A stretch of DNA of 7,163 bases, taken from NCBI GenBank assembly GCA_017410745.1, contig JAFPPJ010000065.1, positions 1-7,163 on the forward strand. Reading direction: 5' to 3'. The DNA is from Oscillospiraceae bacterium. Lineage in GTDB: Bacteria; Bacillota; Clostridia; Oscillospirales; Ruminococcaceae. Shown piece by piece: positions 1-5,604 of the stretch. The notes under the pieces were generated by a model. That model ran no database searches, was not told the DNA's origin, and saw only the letters and a list, made by a program, of their open reading frames with translations. The first letter of the stretch is position 1; the number at the start of each line of letters is the position of its first letter. The position numbers were made by a program, and so were the translations under genes.

Positions 1-255
1 ATATGCCACGGGTTCTATCGTTTTGTCGGCAGTCTTGCGCGCCTTGAGGAAAGCCGCCTTTGCCTCGGGGTTCTTGCCAAGGGTCGCCGAGCCGCTGTAG
101 GTCCATCCGCCCATGACAGCGGGAGCGGTGTATCCCTTATCAGGTGCGCCGGAAGTTATGGCGGGTGAGCCGGAAGTTATAGCGGCGGAAACGTTCACGG
201 GAGCTGCCAGAAGGACAGCCGACAGAGCAGCAGCGATAAATCTGATCTTTTTCAT
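1..255 (-). CDS. Secreted protein, N-terminal 85 residues (cut by window edge)
   Basis: The start at 255 is preceded by AGAGGTG four bases upstream, a good ribosome binding site, and the frame stays open to the window edge. Residues 1-25 form a classic signal peptide: MKK, a hydrophobic core (about 5-20) and an Ala-rich cleavage region near VSAA (22-25). Residues 25-38 are a tandem duplication of a seven-residue unit (AITSGSP, then AITSGAP), matched by a repeated 21-bp DNA unit, probably a flexible linker after cleavage. The mature part has a GGW motif (49-51) and an Ala/Lys-rich helix (about 62-77), ending in EPVAY. From memory, this GGW...EAKAAF.KA...PVAY order resembles small secreted clostridial proteins that continue into a cystatin-like QVVAG motif, which would lie outside the window, so this is only a suggestion. 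It follows the lipoprotein gene by 19 bp and is probably co-transcribed with it. Confidence 0.8.
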   Translation of the reverse strand, partial: MKKIRFIAAALSAVLLAAPVNVSAAITSGSPAITSGAPDKGYTAPAVMGGWTYSGSATLGKNPEAKAAFLKARKTADKTIEPVAY

Positions 256-274
256 GATGCACCTCTTTTATGTA

Positions 275-748
275 TTATTCTTCGGGGAGTATGGCGTTGA
301 TATAGTATTGTCTGAGTTTGCCATTTTTAGTGCCGCGCTGCGCGATGAAGCTTACCTCCAGTACCAGAGTGTCCCCTTTTTTGTACTTCATCTCTGCGTA
401 CTGCTCATCGGTCAGCCAGAGCATCACATCCGTTTCGATATCGGAATAGGGTATACATACCCATTTGTGATCGTCCAGCTTCCCCTTTGCGGACTTGTCG
501 GTCTTTTTATCCGCACCCGTTTCCGCTGCAGCGTTTGAGTTATCAAGCGCCTCGGTAGTTTTGACCTTAAAGGTCTTTCCCTCAAGATCATCGTGGAGCT
601 GATTGTTCTCCCATTCGGTGTGGATGGCATTGTGTGCCTCTATCACCGCTTTGGGACTTTCATAGTCCGCCTTTGCCGATGCGCCGCATCCCGTAAATGA
701 CGAGATGCAGATAAGTGACAGAAAAAGTGCCGAAGTAAGTTTTTTCAT
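275..748 (-). CDS. Putative lipoprotein of unknown function
   Basis: This 157-residue protein starts with MKK and a hydrophobic segment (4-18) ending in FTGC, a slightly non-standard lipobox with Cys21 as the predicted lipidated residue, so it should be anchored on the outer face of the membrane. Residues 29-50 look helical. Residues 69-92 are a polar low-complexity stretch rich in Ala, Asp, Lys and Ser. The C-terminal part (93-157) alternates hydrophobic and polar residues like a small beta-barrel, with WVCIPYSD and GDTLVLEVSF segments. An OB-fold resembling tRNA_anti-like domains is possible, but this is a guess from pattern only. The start is supported by AGGAGAG upstream of the ATG and by a promoter about 40 bp further up. 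It is the first gene of a two-gene unit with the secreted protein that follows. No specific function can be assigned. Confidence 0.85.
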   Translation of the reverse strand: MKKLTSALFLSLICISSFTGCGASAKADYESPKAVIEAHNAIHTEWENNQLHDDLEGKTFKVKTTEALDNSNAAAETGADKKTDKSAKGKLDDHKWVCIPYSDIETDVMLWLTDEQYAEMKYKKGDTLVLEVSFIAQRGTKNGKLRQYYINAILPEE

Positions 749-756
749 AGTGCTCT

Positions 757-879
757 CCTCTCATGGCTGTGGGTCTTGATTTGTATATATTTTATCACGA
801 GGCAAAGGATTAATCAATAGTTCAAGCAAAAATTAATCCAAAAATTAACTTATTTTAATCTCCCGTGAACCATGAGAGG
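757..879. repeat. 10-bp inverted repeat flanking the minus-strand promoter
   Basis: The arms cctctcatgg (757-766) and ccatgagagg (870-879) are perfect inverted copies separated by 103 bp and bracket the promoter. The inner arm overlaps the lipoprotein ribosome binding site. A looping operator is conceivable, but a pair this short could also be chance. Confidence 0.3.
789..817 (-). promoter_or_regulatory. Sigma-A promoter of the lipoprotein/secreted-protein unit
   Basis: Read on the minus strand, TTGATT (817-812) is separated by exactly 17 bp from TAAAAT (794-789). TGA immediately before TAAAAT makes an extended -10. The predicted RNA start near 782 leaves a leader of about 34 nt. Upstream, the 10-bp AT-rich unit caaaaattaa occurs twice (827-836 and 839-848, plus strand), 12 bp apart, which would suit an UP element. 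Confidence 0.7.
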
Positions 880-942
880 GGGTGATATCGCAGTTCCCCG
901 ATTGTCTTTATTCTACACCATAACGGCAAAAAAGTCAAGGTC

Positions 943-1045
943 GGTCGGCAAAGCCGACTGTTACCCGATGTTCATTTGAGAGGGACTGATATACTATCCT
1001 CGGAACATTGGCTTGTCCGCAGCCGATTCGTTGATATTTGCCTGC
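943..1045 (+). repeat. 103-bp structured direct repeat, copy 1
   Basis: By direct alignment it matches copy 2 at 97 of 103 positions. It opens with a hairpin of GTCGGC (944-949), loop AAA and GCCGAC (953-958). A second hairpin pairs ATTGGCT (1007-1013) with AGCCGAT (1021-1027) around a 7-nt loop. It can extend by CGG with TCG, and across an internal loop by TATC (995-998) with GATA (1033-1036). A spacer of 23 bp containing the palindrome AAGACGGTCTT (1046-1056) separates the copies. Orientation is arbitrary. Confidence 0.9.
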
Positions 1046-1068
1046 AAGACGGTCTTATGTGCGGCACG

Positions 1069-1171
1069 GGTCGGCAAAGCCGACTGTTACCCGATGTTCA
1101 TTTGAGAGGGACTGATATGTTATCCTCGGAGCATTGGCTTGTCCGCAGCCGATCCGTTGATCATTGCCTGC
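1069..1171 (+). repeat. 103-bp structured direct repeat, copy 2
   Basis: This second copy lies exactly 126 bp after copy 1. The AAA-loop hairpin (1070-1084) is fully conserved, and so is the second hairpin (ATTGGCT 1133-1139 with AGCCGAT 1147-1153). The T-to-C difference at 1154 turns a G-U pair of copy 1 into a G-C pair, so pairing survives. The copy ends 8 bp before the -35 box of the mannanase promoter, so it may act in that promoter's regulation or simply be a dispersed repeat. Confidence 0.9.
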
Positions 1172-1179
1172 TGCACATG

Positions 1180-1209
1180 TTGACTTTCGGCATGACGATG
1201 TGCTATAAT
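1180..1209 (+). promoter_or_regulatory. Extended -10 sigma-A promoter of the mannanase-lysR unit
   Basis: TTGACT (1180-1185) and a perfect TATAAT (1204-1209) are separated by 18 bp. TGC directly before TATAAT (1201-1203) gives an extended -10. The predicted RNA start is near 1216, leaving a leader of about 40 nt before the ATG at 1256. Confidence 0.85.
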
Positions 1210-1215
1210 GTAGGA

Positions 1216-1228
1216 GACCGCAGCGGTC
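1216..1228 (+). promoter_or_regulatory. Palindrome at the predicted transcription start (candidate operator)
   Basis: GACCGC (1216-1221), a central A, then GCGGTC (1223-1228) form a perfect inverted repeat that begins six bases after the -10 box. A dimeric repressor bound here would block initiation. As RNA it could also form a small 5' hairpin. The protein that binds is unknown; the LysR product encoded downstream is one candidate, although LysR sites usually lie upstream of the promoter. Confidence 0.55.
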
Positions 1229-1234
1229 AATATA

Positions 1235-1247
1235 CTCCTTACAGGAG
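1235..1247 (+). promoter_or_regulatory. Hairpin covering the mannanase Shine-Dalgarno site
   Basis: CTCCT (1235-1239), loop TAC and AGGAG (1243-1247) are perfectly complementary. AGGAG is the ribosome binding site 8 nt before the ATG at 1256. The leader therefore carries its own anti-Shine-Dalgarno, which could limit translation. The stem is only 5 bp, so its strength is uncertain. Confidence 0.5.
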
Positions 1248-1255
1248 AGTGCGAT

Positions 1256-2257
1256 ATGAAAAGTTACATTACATCCGATAAAAATGCAGTGCAGGAGGTC
1301 AGGAACGTACTTGACTATCTGTATGAGATAAGCGGAAAGAAGATCATCACCGGACAGCACACACAGACCATGGCGCAGGAAGAGCTGCGGCGCATGACCG
1401 ACATCACGGGAAAGGAGCCTGCTTTGCTTGGCTTTGAGCTGCTCTCCTATTCACCGAATATAAACTATCTTGATACGGATGAGGAATGCATCACCGAGGT
1501 GGAGGAGAACCGCGGCACGCTGCAGCGCGCCTGGGAATGGGCAGCAAAGGGCGGCCTTATAACGTTCACATGGCACTGGTTCTCGCCTCTGGGGGGACGT
1601 TCCAAATCATTCTTCAGCAAGAACACCGATTTTGACCCGAGGCAGGCGCTTATCAAAGGCACACCCGAGAACACGGCACTTATGGCTGATATGGACTGTA
1701 TGGCGGGTATACTGCGCCCGTTCAATGACAAGCACATCCCCATCCTGTGGAGACCATTCCATGAAGCGGAGGGGGACTGGTTCTGGTGGGGCTCAAAGGG
1801 CACCGAGACGGCAGGGCAGCTTTTCAGGCTCATGCACGGATATTTCACCGAAAAATGCGGACTTCACGATCTTATATGGGTATGGAACTCGCCGAAAGCC
1901 GAGGGCTACCCCGGTGATGATGTGGTGGATATCATATCAAGGGATATGTATCCCCCCGCCTATGAATACACCTCTCACATAGACGAATACCTTGAACTGA
2001 AAAAGATCACCGGTCAGCACAAGATAGCAGCCATAGCCGAGACCGGTGTTATCCCCGATGCAGAGGCAGTCATAAAAGACAAGGCAGAATGGGCATACTA
2101 TATGACATGGTCGCGTGATTTCGGCCTGACAGAAAAGTTCAGCACCAATGATGAACTTCGCCGCCTTTATAACAGCGAATATGCGGTGACCCTTGACAAG
2201 CTCCCGGTACTATACAGTATCCGGGAGGATGCAGCGAAGATGAGTGAACAGATATGA
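1256..2257 (+). CDS. GH26 beta-mannanase-like glycoside hydrolase, no signal peptide
   Basis: The 333-residue protein has the features of family 26 (beta/alpha)8-barrel hydrolases, which mostly cleave beta-1,4-mannosyl bonds in mannans with retention. Early motifs are KKIITGQHTQ (about 28-37) and TWHW (W106, H107, W108). WRPFHE gives Glu170 as the probable acid/base, and AIAETG gives Glu262 as the probable nucleophile. WVWN, YPGDD (218-222) and SRDMYPP are also typical of GH26. It is close to a bare catalytic domain: no signal peptide, carbohydrate-binding module, dockerin or membrane anchor. An in-frame TAG at 1211 excludes a longer N-terminus, and AGGAG lies 8 nt before the ATG. It is therefore probably cytoplasmic and may act on imported manno-oligosaccharides. 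The stop codon overlaps the lysR start (ATGA), suggesting coupled expression. Endo-mannanase is the likeliest activity, but exo-acting mannobiohydrolases and glucanases also occur in GH26. Confidence 0.9.
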   Translation: MKSYITSDKNAVQEVRNVLDYLYEISGKKIITGQHTQTMAQEELRRMTDITGKEPALLGFELLSYSPNINYLDTDEECITEVEENRGTLQRAWEWAAKGGLITFTWHWFSPLGGRSKSFFSKNTDFDPRQALIKGTPENTALMADMDCMAGILRPFNDKHIPILWRPFHEAEGDWFWWGSKGTETAGQLFRLMHGYFTEKCGLHDLIWVWNSPKAEGYPGDDVVDIISRDMYPPAYEYTSHIDEYLELKKITGQHKIAAIAETGVIPDAEAVIKDKAEWAYYMTWSRDFGLTEKFSTNDELRRLYNSEYAVTLDKLPVLYSIREDAAKMSEQI

Positions 2258-3165
2258 CATTACAGCAGCTCAGATATATAATAACCATTGTGGAGACGGG
2301 CTCCATAACCACAGCCGCACAGCGTCTCTTCATAGCCCAGCCCAGCCTGTCCAAATCGGTGGCAGAGCTTGAGAAGGAAATGGGCATAACTATATTCAAC
2401 CGCAGCAACAGGGGAGTATATCTCTCCGAGGAGGGCACGAAGTTCCTGTCATACGCACGCCAGATCGTTGAACAGGCGGAGCTCCTTGAGAGCGAGTACA
2501 AGTCCGCACCCCCGCCGAACCGCGCCTTCGCTGTGTCCTCGCAGCACTATGCATTCGTGGTCAATGCCTTTGTGGAGCTTGTGCGCGAATACGGCAGGGA
2601 CAAGTACGAGTTCACGCTGCGTGAGCTCAAGACAGCGGAGATAATCGAAGATGTCCGCACCCACAGGAGCGATATCGGCGTTATATACCTGTGCGATTTC
2701 AACCGCGAGGTCATACGCCACATACTGCAGAACGAGGAGCTGCAGTTCGAGAAGCTGTTCACCGCCGAGCCCCATGTATTCGTCAGCAGGAACAATCCCC
2801 TTGCGAAAAAGAAGAGCGTGACCCTTGACGACCTGAAGGCATATCCGCGCCTGACCTATGATCAGGGCGTGAAGAACTCCTTCTATTTTGCGGAGGAGCT
2901 GCACATCACCGCGGAAAGCCCGAAGAATATCGTGGTATCCGACAGGGCAACGCTGTTCAATCTCCTTATCGGACTTGACGGGTATACCATATCATCGGGC
3001 GTGCTCAGCACCGACCTCAACGGTGACAACATCATATCCATACCTCTTGAAAGCGGCGAGGTCATGGAGATAGGATATATCATAACCGCCGACAGACCCA
3101 TGAGCGAGCTGACAAAGCGGTATCTGGAGCATCTGAGCGTATATATATCCAATTATTCCCGATAG
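2254..3165 (+). CDS. LysR-type transcriptional regulator
   Basis: The 303-residue length is typical of LysR regulators. Residues 1-60 are the winged helix-turn-helix: LQQLRYIITIVETGSIT, then the recognition part AAQRLFIAQPSLSKSVAELE (21-40) and the wing FNRSNRGVYLSEEG (48-61). A linker helix covers about 62-85. The effector-binding domain starts near 90 with FAVSSQHYAFVVNAFVEL, a form seen in a common Firmicutes LysR subfamily. The ATG overlaps the mannanase stop by four bases, and an in-frame TGA nine bases upstream fixes this as the only ATG start. No proper ribosome binding site precedes it, so translation probably depends on coupling. The ligand cannot be read from sequence. It could control the mannanase promoter, its own transcription, or the metE promoter downstream, as MetR does in enterobacteria, but its coupling to the glycosidase favours a sugar-related role. 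Confidence 0.93.
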   Translation: MTLQQLRYIITIVETGSITTAAQRLFIAQPSLSKSVAELEKEMGITIFNRSNRGVYLSEEGTKFLSYARQIVEQAELLESEYKSAPPPNRAFAVSSQHYAFVVNAFVELVREYGRDKYEFTLRELKTAEIIEDVRTHRSDIGVIYLCDFNREVIRHILQNEELQFEKLFTAEPHVFVSRNNPLAKKKSVTLDDLKAYPRLTYDQGVKNSFYFAEELHITAESPKNIVVSDRATLFNLLIGLDGYTISSGVLSTDLNGDNIISIPLESGEVMEIGYIITADRPMSELTKRYLEHLSVYISNYSR

Positions 3166-3172
3166 AGCAAAG

Positions 3173-3198
3173 TTATAGCAGGCTATAGCCTGCTATAA
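3173..3198. promoter_or_regulatory. Perfect 26-bp palindrome after lysR
   Basis: TTATAGCAGGCTA (3173-3185) is followed without spacer by its exact reverse complement (3186-3198), seven bases after the lysR stop. No T-run follows on either strand, so it is not a standard terminator. Candidate roles are an operator (its centre lies about 113 bp before the predicted metE RNA start) or an mRNA 3'-end stabilising hairpin. Each half fits the loose LysR pattern T-N11-A, which is weak evidence. Confidence 0.7.
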
Positions 3199-3216
3199 TA
3201 CTTTCGGCACACATCC

Positions 3217-3258
3217 TGCTCTGACATAGCTTCAGGCTATGCCAGAGCATTTCTTTTT
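3217..3258 (+). terminator. Rho-independent terminator after the mannanase-lysR unit
   Basis: TGCTCTG (3217-3223) pairs with CAGAGCA (3243-3249) and CATAGC (3225-3230) with GCTATG (3236-3241). There is one A-C mismatch in the stem and a 5-nt loop TTCAG. A T-rich run TTTCTTTTT (3250-3258) follows directly. It ends 72 bases before the metE start, so metE needs its own promoter. Confidence 0.85.
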
Positions 3259-3262
3259 GATA

Positions 3263-3292
3263 TTAACACATTTCCCGCAGATGTGCTATACT
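3263..3292 (+). promoter_or_regulatory. Promoter of the metE-metF operon
   Basis: TATACT (3287-3292) is preceded by TGC (3284-3286), forming an extended -10 like that of the mannanase promoter; TGTGCTATA is shared by both. TTAACA (3263-3268), 18 bp upstream, is a weak -35, as expected where an activator helps. The predicted RNA start near 3299 leaves a leader of only about 32 nt, too short for a cobalamin, S-box or T-box element. Confidence 0.65.
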
Positions 3293-3318
3293 TGAATATG
3301 TTACATATCAAATCTATC

Positions 3319-3323
3319 GGAGG
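3319..3323 (+). promoter_or_regulatory. metE ribosome binding site
   Basis: GGAGG lies 7 nt before the ATG at 3331. It decides the start in favour of this ATG over the in-frame GTG at 3283, which overlaps the promoter -10 region. Confidence 0.85.
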
Positions 3324-3330
3324 CAGCAAC

Positions 3331-5604
3331 ATGAAAACATCCATCATCGGTTATCCCCGCATAGGCGGACTGCGCGAGCTCAAATTCGCAAGCGAGAAGT
3401 ATTTCCGCAGAGAGATCACACAGGAGGAGCTTGAGAGCGAAGCAAGGAAGATACGCCTTTACAACCTTAACATACAGAAGGACAGCGGCATAGACCTTAT
3501 CCCGTCGAACGACTTCTCATACTATGACGGCGTGCTCGACACGGCATTCCTGTTCGGCGCTGTCCCTGCAAGATATACAGAGCTCGGACTGTCGGAGCTT
3601 GATACCTACTTTGCGGCTGCAAGGGGATATCAGGGCGAGAAGGGCGATGTCAAGGCGCTTGCGATGAAGAAGTGGTACAACACCAACTATCATTACATGG
3701 TGCCCGAGATCGACGATGATACACAGATACGTCTGTCGGGCAGCAAGCCCTTCGACCTTTTCACCGAGGCACTTGAAAACGGTGTGAAGACAAGACCCGT
3801 TATCGTGGGCGCATATACCTTCCTCAAGCTCGCCCGATACAAGGGCGAAAAGAAGGCGGCGGACTTTGCCGCTCAGACTGCAAAGGCATACGCCGACCTG
3901 CTCGACAGATTTGCAGGGCTCGGCGCTGAGTGGGTGCAGTTCGATGAGCCCTCACTCGTGAAGGATATGACCGCAGAGGATATAAAGCTGTTCGTATCCC
4001 TTTATGAGAAGATACTCCCCGGCAAGAAGTCGGTCAAGGTGCTGCTGCAGACCTATTTCGGCGATGTGCGCGACTGCTACAAGGAGATATGCGCACTTGA
4101 TGTTGACGGCATCGGCCTTGACTTCACAGAGGGCAGGAAGACTTTTGACCTCGTATTCAACAACGGCTTCCCCAAGGGAAAGGTGCTTTTCGCAGGCGTG
4201 GTCAACGGCAAGAACATATGGCGAAACGATTACGCCAAGACCTGTCTCACAATAGAGGGGATAAAGGATAAAGCGTCCGAGATAGTGATCAGCACATCCT
4301 GCTCGCTGCTCCACGTTCCCTGCACGCTGAGAAATGAGACAAAGCTGCCCGACAATATCAGAAAACATTTCGCATATGCGGAGGAGAAGCTGACAGAGCT
4401 TGCGGAGATAAGAAAGATAGTCGAGTCAGAACATCCCCGCGAAACTTCCGAATATCAGAGGAGCGTCAGCCTGCACACCGAGGTAAGGTCGGGCACCAAC
4501 GAAGCTGTGAGAGAAAAGGTGGCAAAGCTCACCGACAAGGACCTCGTGAGACTTCCCGAATTTGCAGAGCGTGAGCGCATACAGAAGGAACGCTTCGGCC
4601 TGCCACTGTTCCCCACCACGACCATAGGCTCATTCCCCCAGACCGCTGAGGTGAAGAAGACCAGAAAGGCATTCCGCAGCGGTGAGATATCTGCGGAGGA
4701 ATACGACAGATTCATAGAGAAGAAGATCGCAGACTGTGTCGCCCTGCAGGAGAAGATAGGCCTTGATGTGCTCGTTCACGGCGAATTTGAGCGCAACGAC
4801 ATGGTGGAGTATTTCGGCGAATGCCTCGATGGATATATCTTTACCGAGAAGGCATGGGTGCAGTCCTACGGCACGCGCTGCGTAAAGCCGCCCGTGATAT
4901 GGGGCGATATCTCCAGGGCAAAGCCCATGACCGTAAGATGGGCTAAGTATGCGCAGAGCCTTACAAAGAAGCCCATGAAGGGCATGCTCACAGGCCCTGT
5001 CACCATACTCAACTGGTCATTCCCCCGCGAGGATATATCCCTGAAGGAGAGCGCATTCCAGATAGCGCTTGCCATCCGCGAGGAGGTGCTTGACCTTGAA
5101 GCTAACGGCATAAGCGTGATACAGGTGGATGAAGCGGCGCTCCGTGAGAAGCTGCCCCTGCGCAGATCGGACTGGAGAGAGGATTACCTTGACTGGGCGA
5201 TACCCGCATTCAGATATGTGCACAGCGGCGTCAGACCCGAGACACAGATACACACGCATATGTGCTACAGTGAATTTGCAGACATAATCAGGGATATAGA
5301 CGATATGGATGCGGACGTGATAACCTTTGAGGCATCGAGATCCGACCTTGCGATACTTGACGTGCTCAGGGAGAACAACTTCCGCACAGAGGTGGGCCCC
5401 GGCGTATATGACATACATTCACCGAGGATACCCTCAAAGGACGAGATAAAGACAGCCATAGGCAAGATGCTCGGACGCATACCCGCATCAAAGCTCTGGG
5501 TGAACCCCGACTGCGGTCTCAAGACAAGAGGCATCGAGGAGACAGTGCCGAGCCTTGAGAACCTTGTGGCTGCTGCGCGTGAGGCAAGAAATGAAAACAG
5601 CTGA
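3331..5604 (+). CDS. metE: Cobalamin-independent methionine synthase MetE
   Basis: The enzyme moves a methyl group from 5-methyltetrahydrofolate (triglutamate form) to homocysteine, giving methionine, in the cytoplasm. The 757 residues match the usual length (753 in E. coli). The N-terminal half starts GYPRIGGLRELK (7-18), and the C-terminal catalytic barrel starts around FPTTTIGSFPQT (about 428-439). The zinc ligands are all present: His643 and Cys645 in IHTHMC, Glu667 in ITFEASRS and Cys728 in NPDCGLKTR. Each is exactly two residues later than in the E. coli enzyme. His696 in GVYDIHSPR corresponds to the catalytic His694. It should therefore be active and needs no vitamin B12. The last 14 bases overlap metF, which supplies the methyl donor. 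Regulation by a leader riboswitch is not visible; control by the neighbouring LysR protein is possible but unproven. Confidence 0.98.
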   Translation: MKTSIIGYPRIGGLRELKFASEKYFRREITQEELESEARKIRLYNLNIQKDSGIDLIPSNDFSYYDGVLDTAFLFGAVPARYTELGLSELDTYFAAARGYQGEKGDVKALAMKKWYNTNYHYMVPEIDDDTQIRLSGSKPFDLFTEALENGVKTRPVIVGAYTFLKLARYKGEKKAADFAAQTAKAYADLLDRFAGLGAEWVQFDEPSLVKDMTAEDIKLFVSLYEKILPGKKSVKVLLQTYFGDVRDCYKEICALDVDGIGLDFTEGRKTFDLVFNNGFPKGKVLFAGVVNGKNIWRNDYAKTCLTIEGIKDKASEIVISTSCSLLHVPCTLRNETKLPDNIRKHFAYAEEKLTELAEIRKIVESEHPRETSEYQRSVSLHTEVRSGTNEAVREKVAKLTDKDLVRLPEFAERERIQKERFGLPLFPTTTIGSFPQTAEVKKTRKAFRSGEISAEEYDRFIEKKIADCVALQEKIGLDVLVHGEFERNDMVEYFGECLDGYIFTEKAWVQSYGTRCVKPPVIWGDISRAKPMTVRWAKYAQSLTKKPMKGMLTGPVTILNWSFPREDISLKESAFQIALAIREEVLDLEANGISVIQVDEAALREKLPLRRSDWREDYLDWAIPAFRYVHSGVRPETQIHTHMCYSEFADIIRDIDDMDADVITFEASRSDLAILDVLRENNFRTEVGPGVYDIHSPRIPSKDEIKTAIGKMLGRIPASKLWVNPDCGLKTRGIEETVPSLENLVAAAREARNENS

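Larger units (their letters stand above)
749..1255. other. Divergent intergenic region between lipoprotein and mannanase genes
   Basis: No gene is supported in these 507 bases. The region holds the minus-strand promoter (789-817), an AT-rich stretch (820-860), two copies of a 103-bp repeat (943-1171) and the plus-strand promoter and leader (1180-1255). The stretch 880-942 shows nothing recognisable. A 101-residue open frame across 976-1281 owes its length to the repeat period (126 bp, divisible by three), and I do not treat it as a gene. Confidence 0.7.

Noticed and set aside
113..538. 141-residue plus-strand open frame
   Set aside because: It lies opposite two minus-strand genes that have clear signal sequences, ribosome binding sites and a promoter.
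970..1000. GAGAGGGACTG resembling the start of an S-box (SAM) riboswitch core
   Set aside because: The match is under a dozen bases. The GGCAACC segment and terminator arrangement are missing, and the neighbouring gene is a glycosidase, not a methionine gene.
943..1171. CRISPR-like array
   Set aside because: There are only two long units with one 23-bp spacer and no cas genes. Unit length is far above CRISPR repeats.
976..1281. 101-residue plus-strand open frame with internally repeated protein sequence
   Set aside because: The repetition simply mirrors the 103-bp DNA repeat with a 126-bp period. The frame lacks a ribosome binding site and overlaps the mannanase promoter and start.
3283..3330. 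Longer MetE starting at GTG 3283
   Set aside because: That start overlaps the -10 box, lacks a ribosome binding site and adds 16 residues not expected in the family. ATG 3331 has GGAGG at the right distance.
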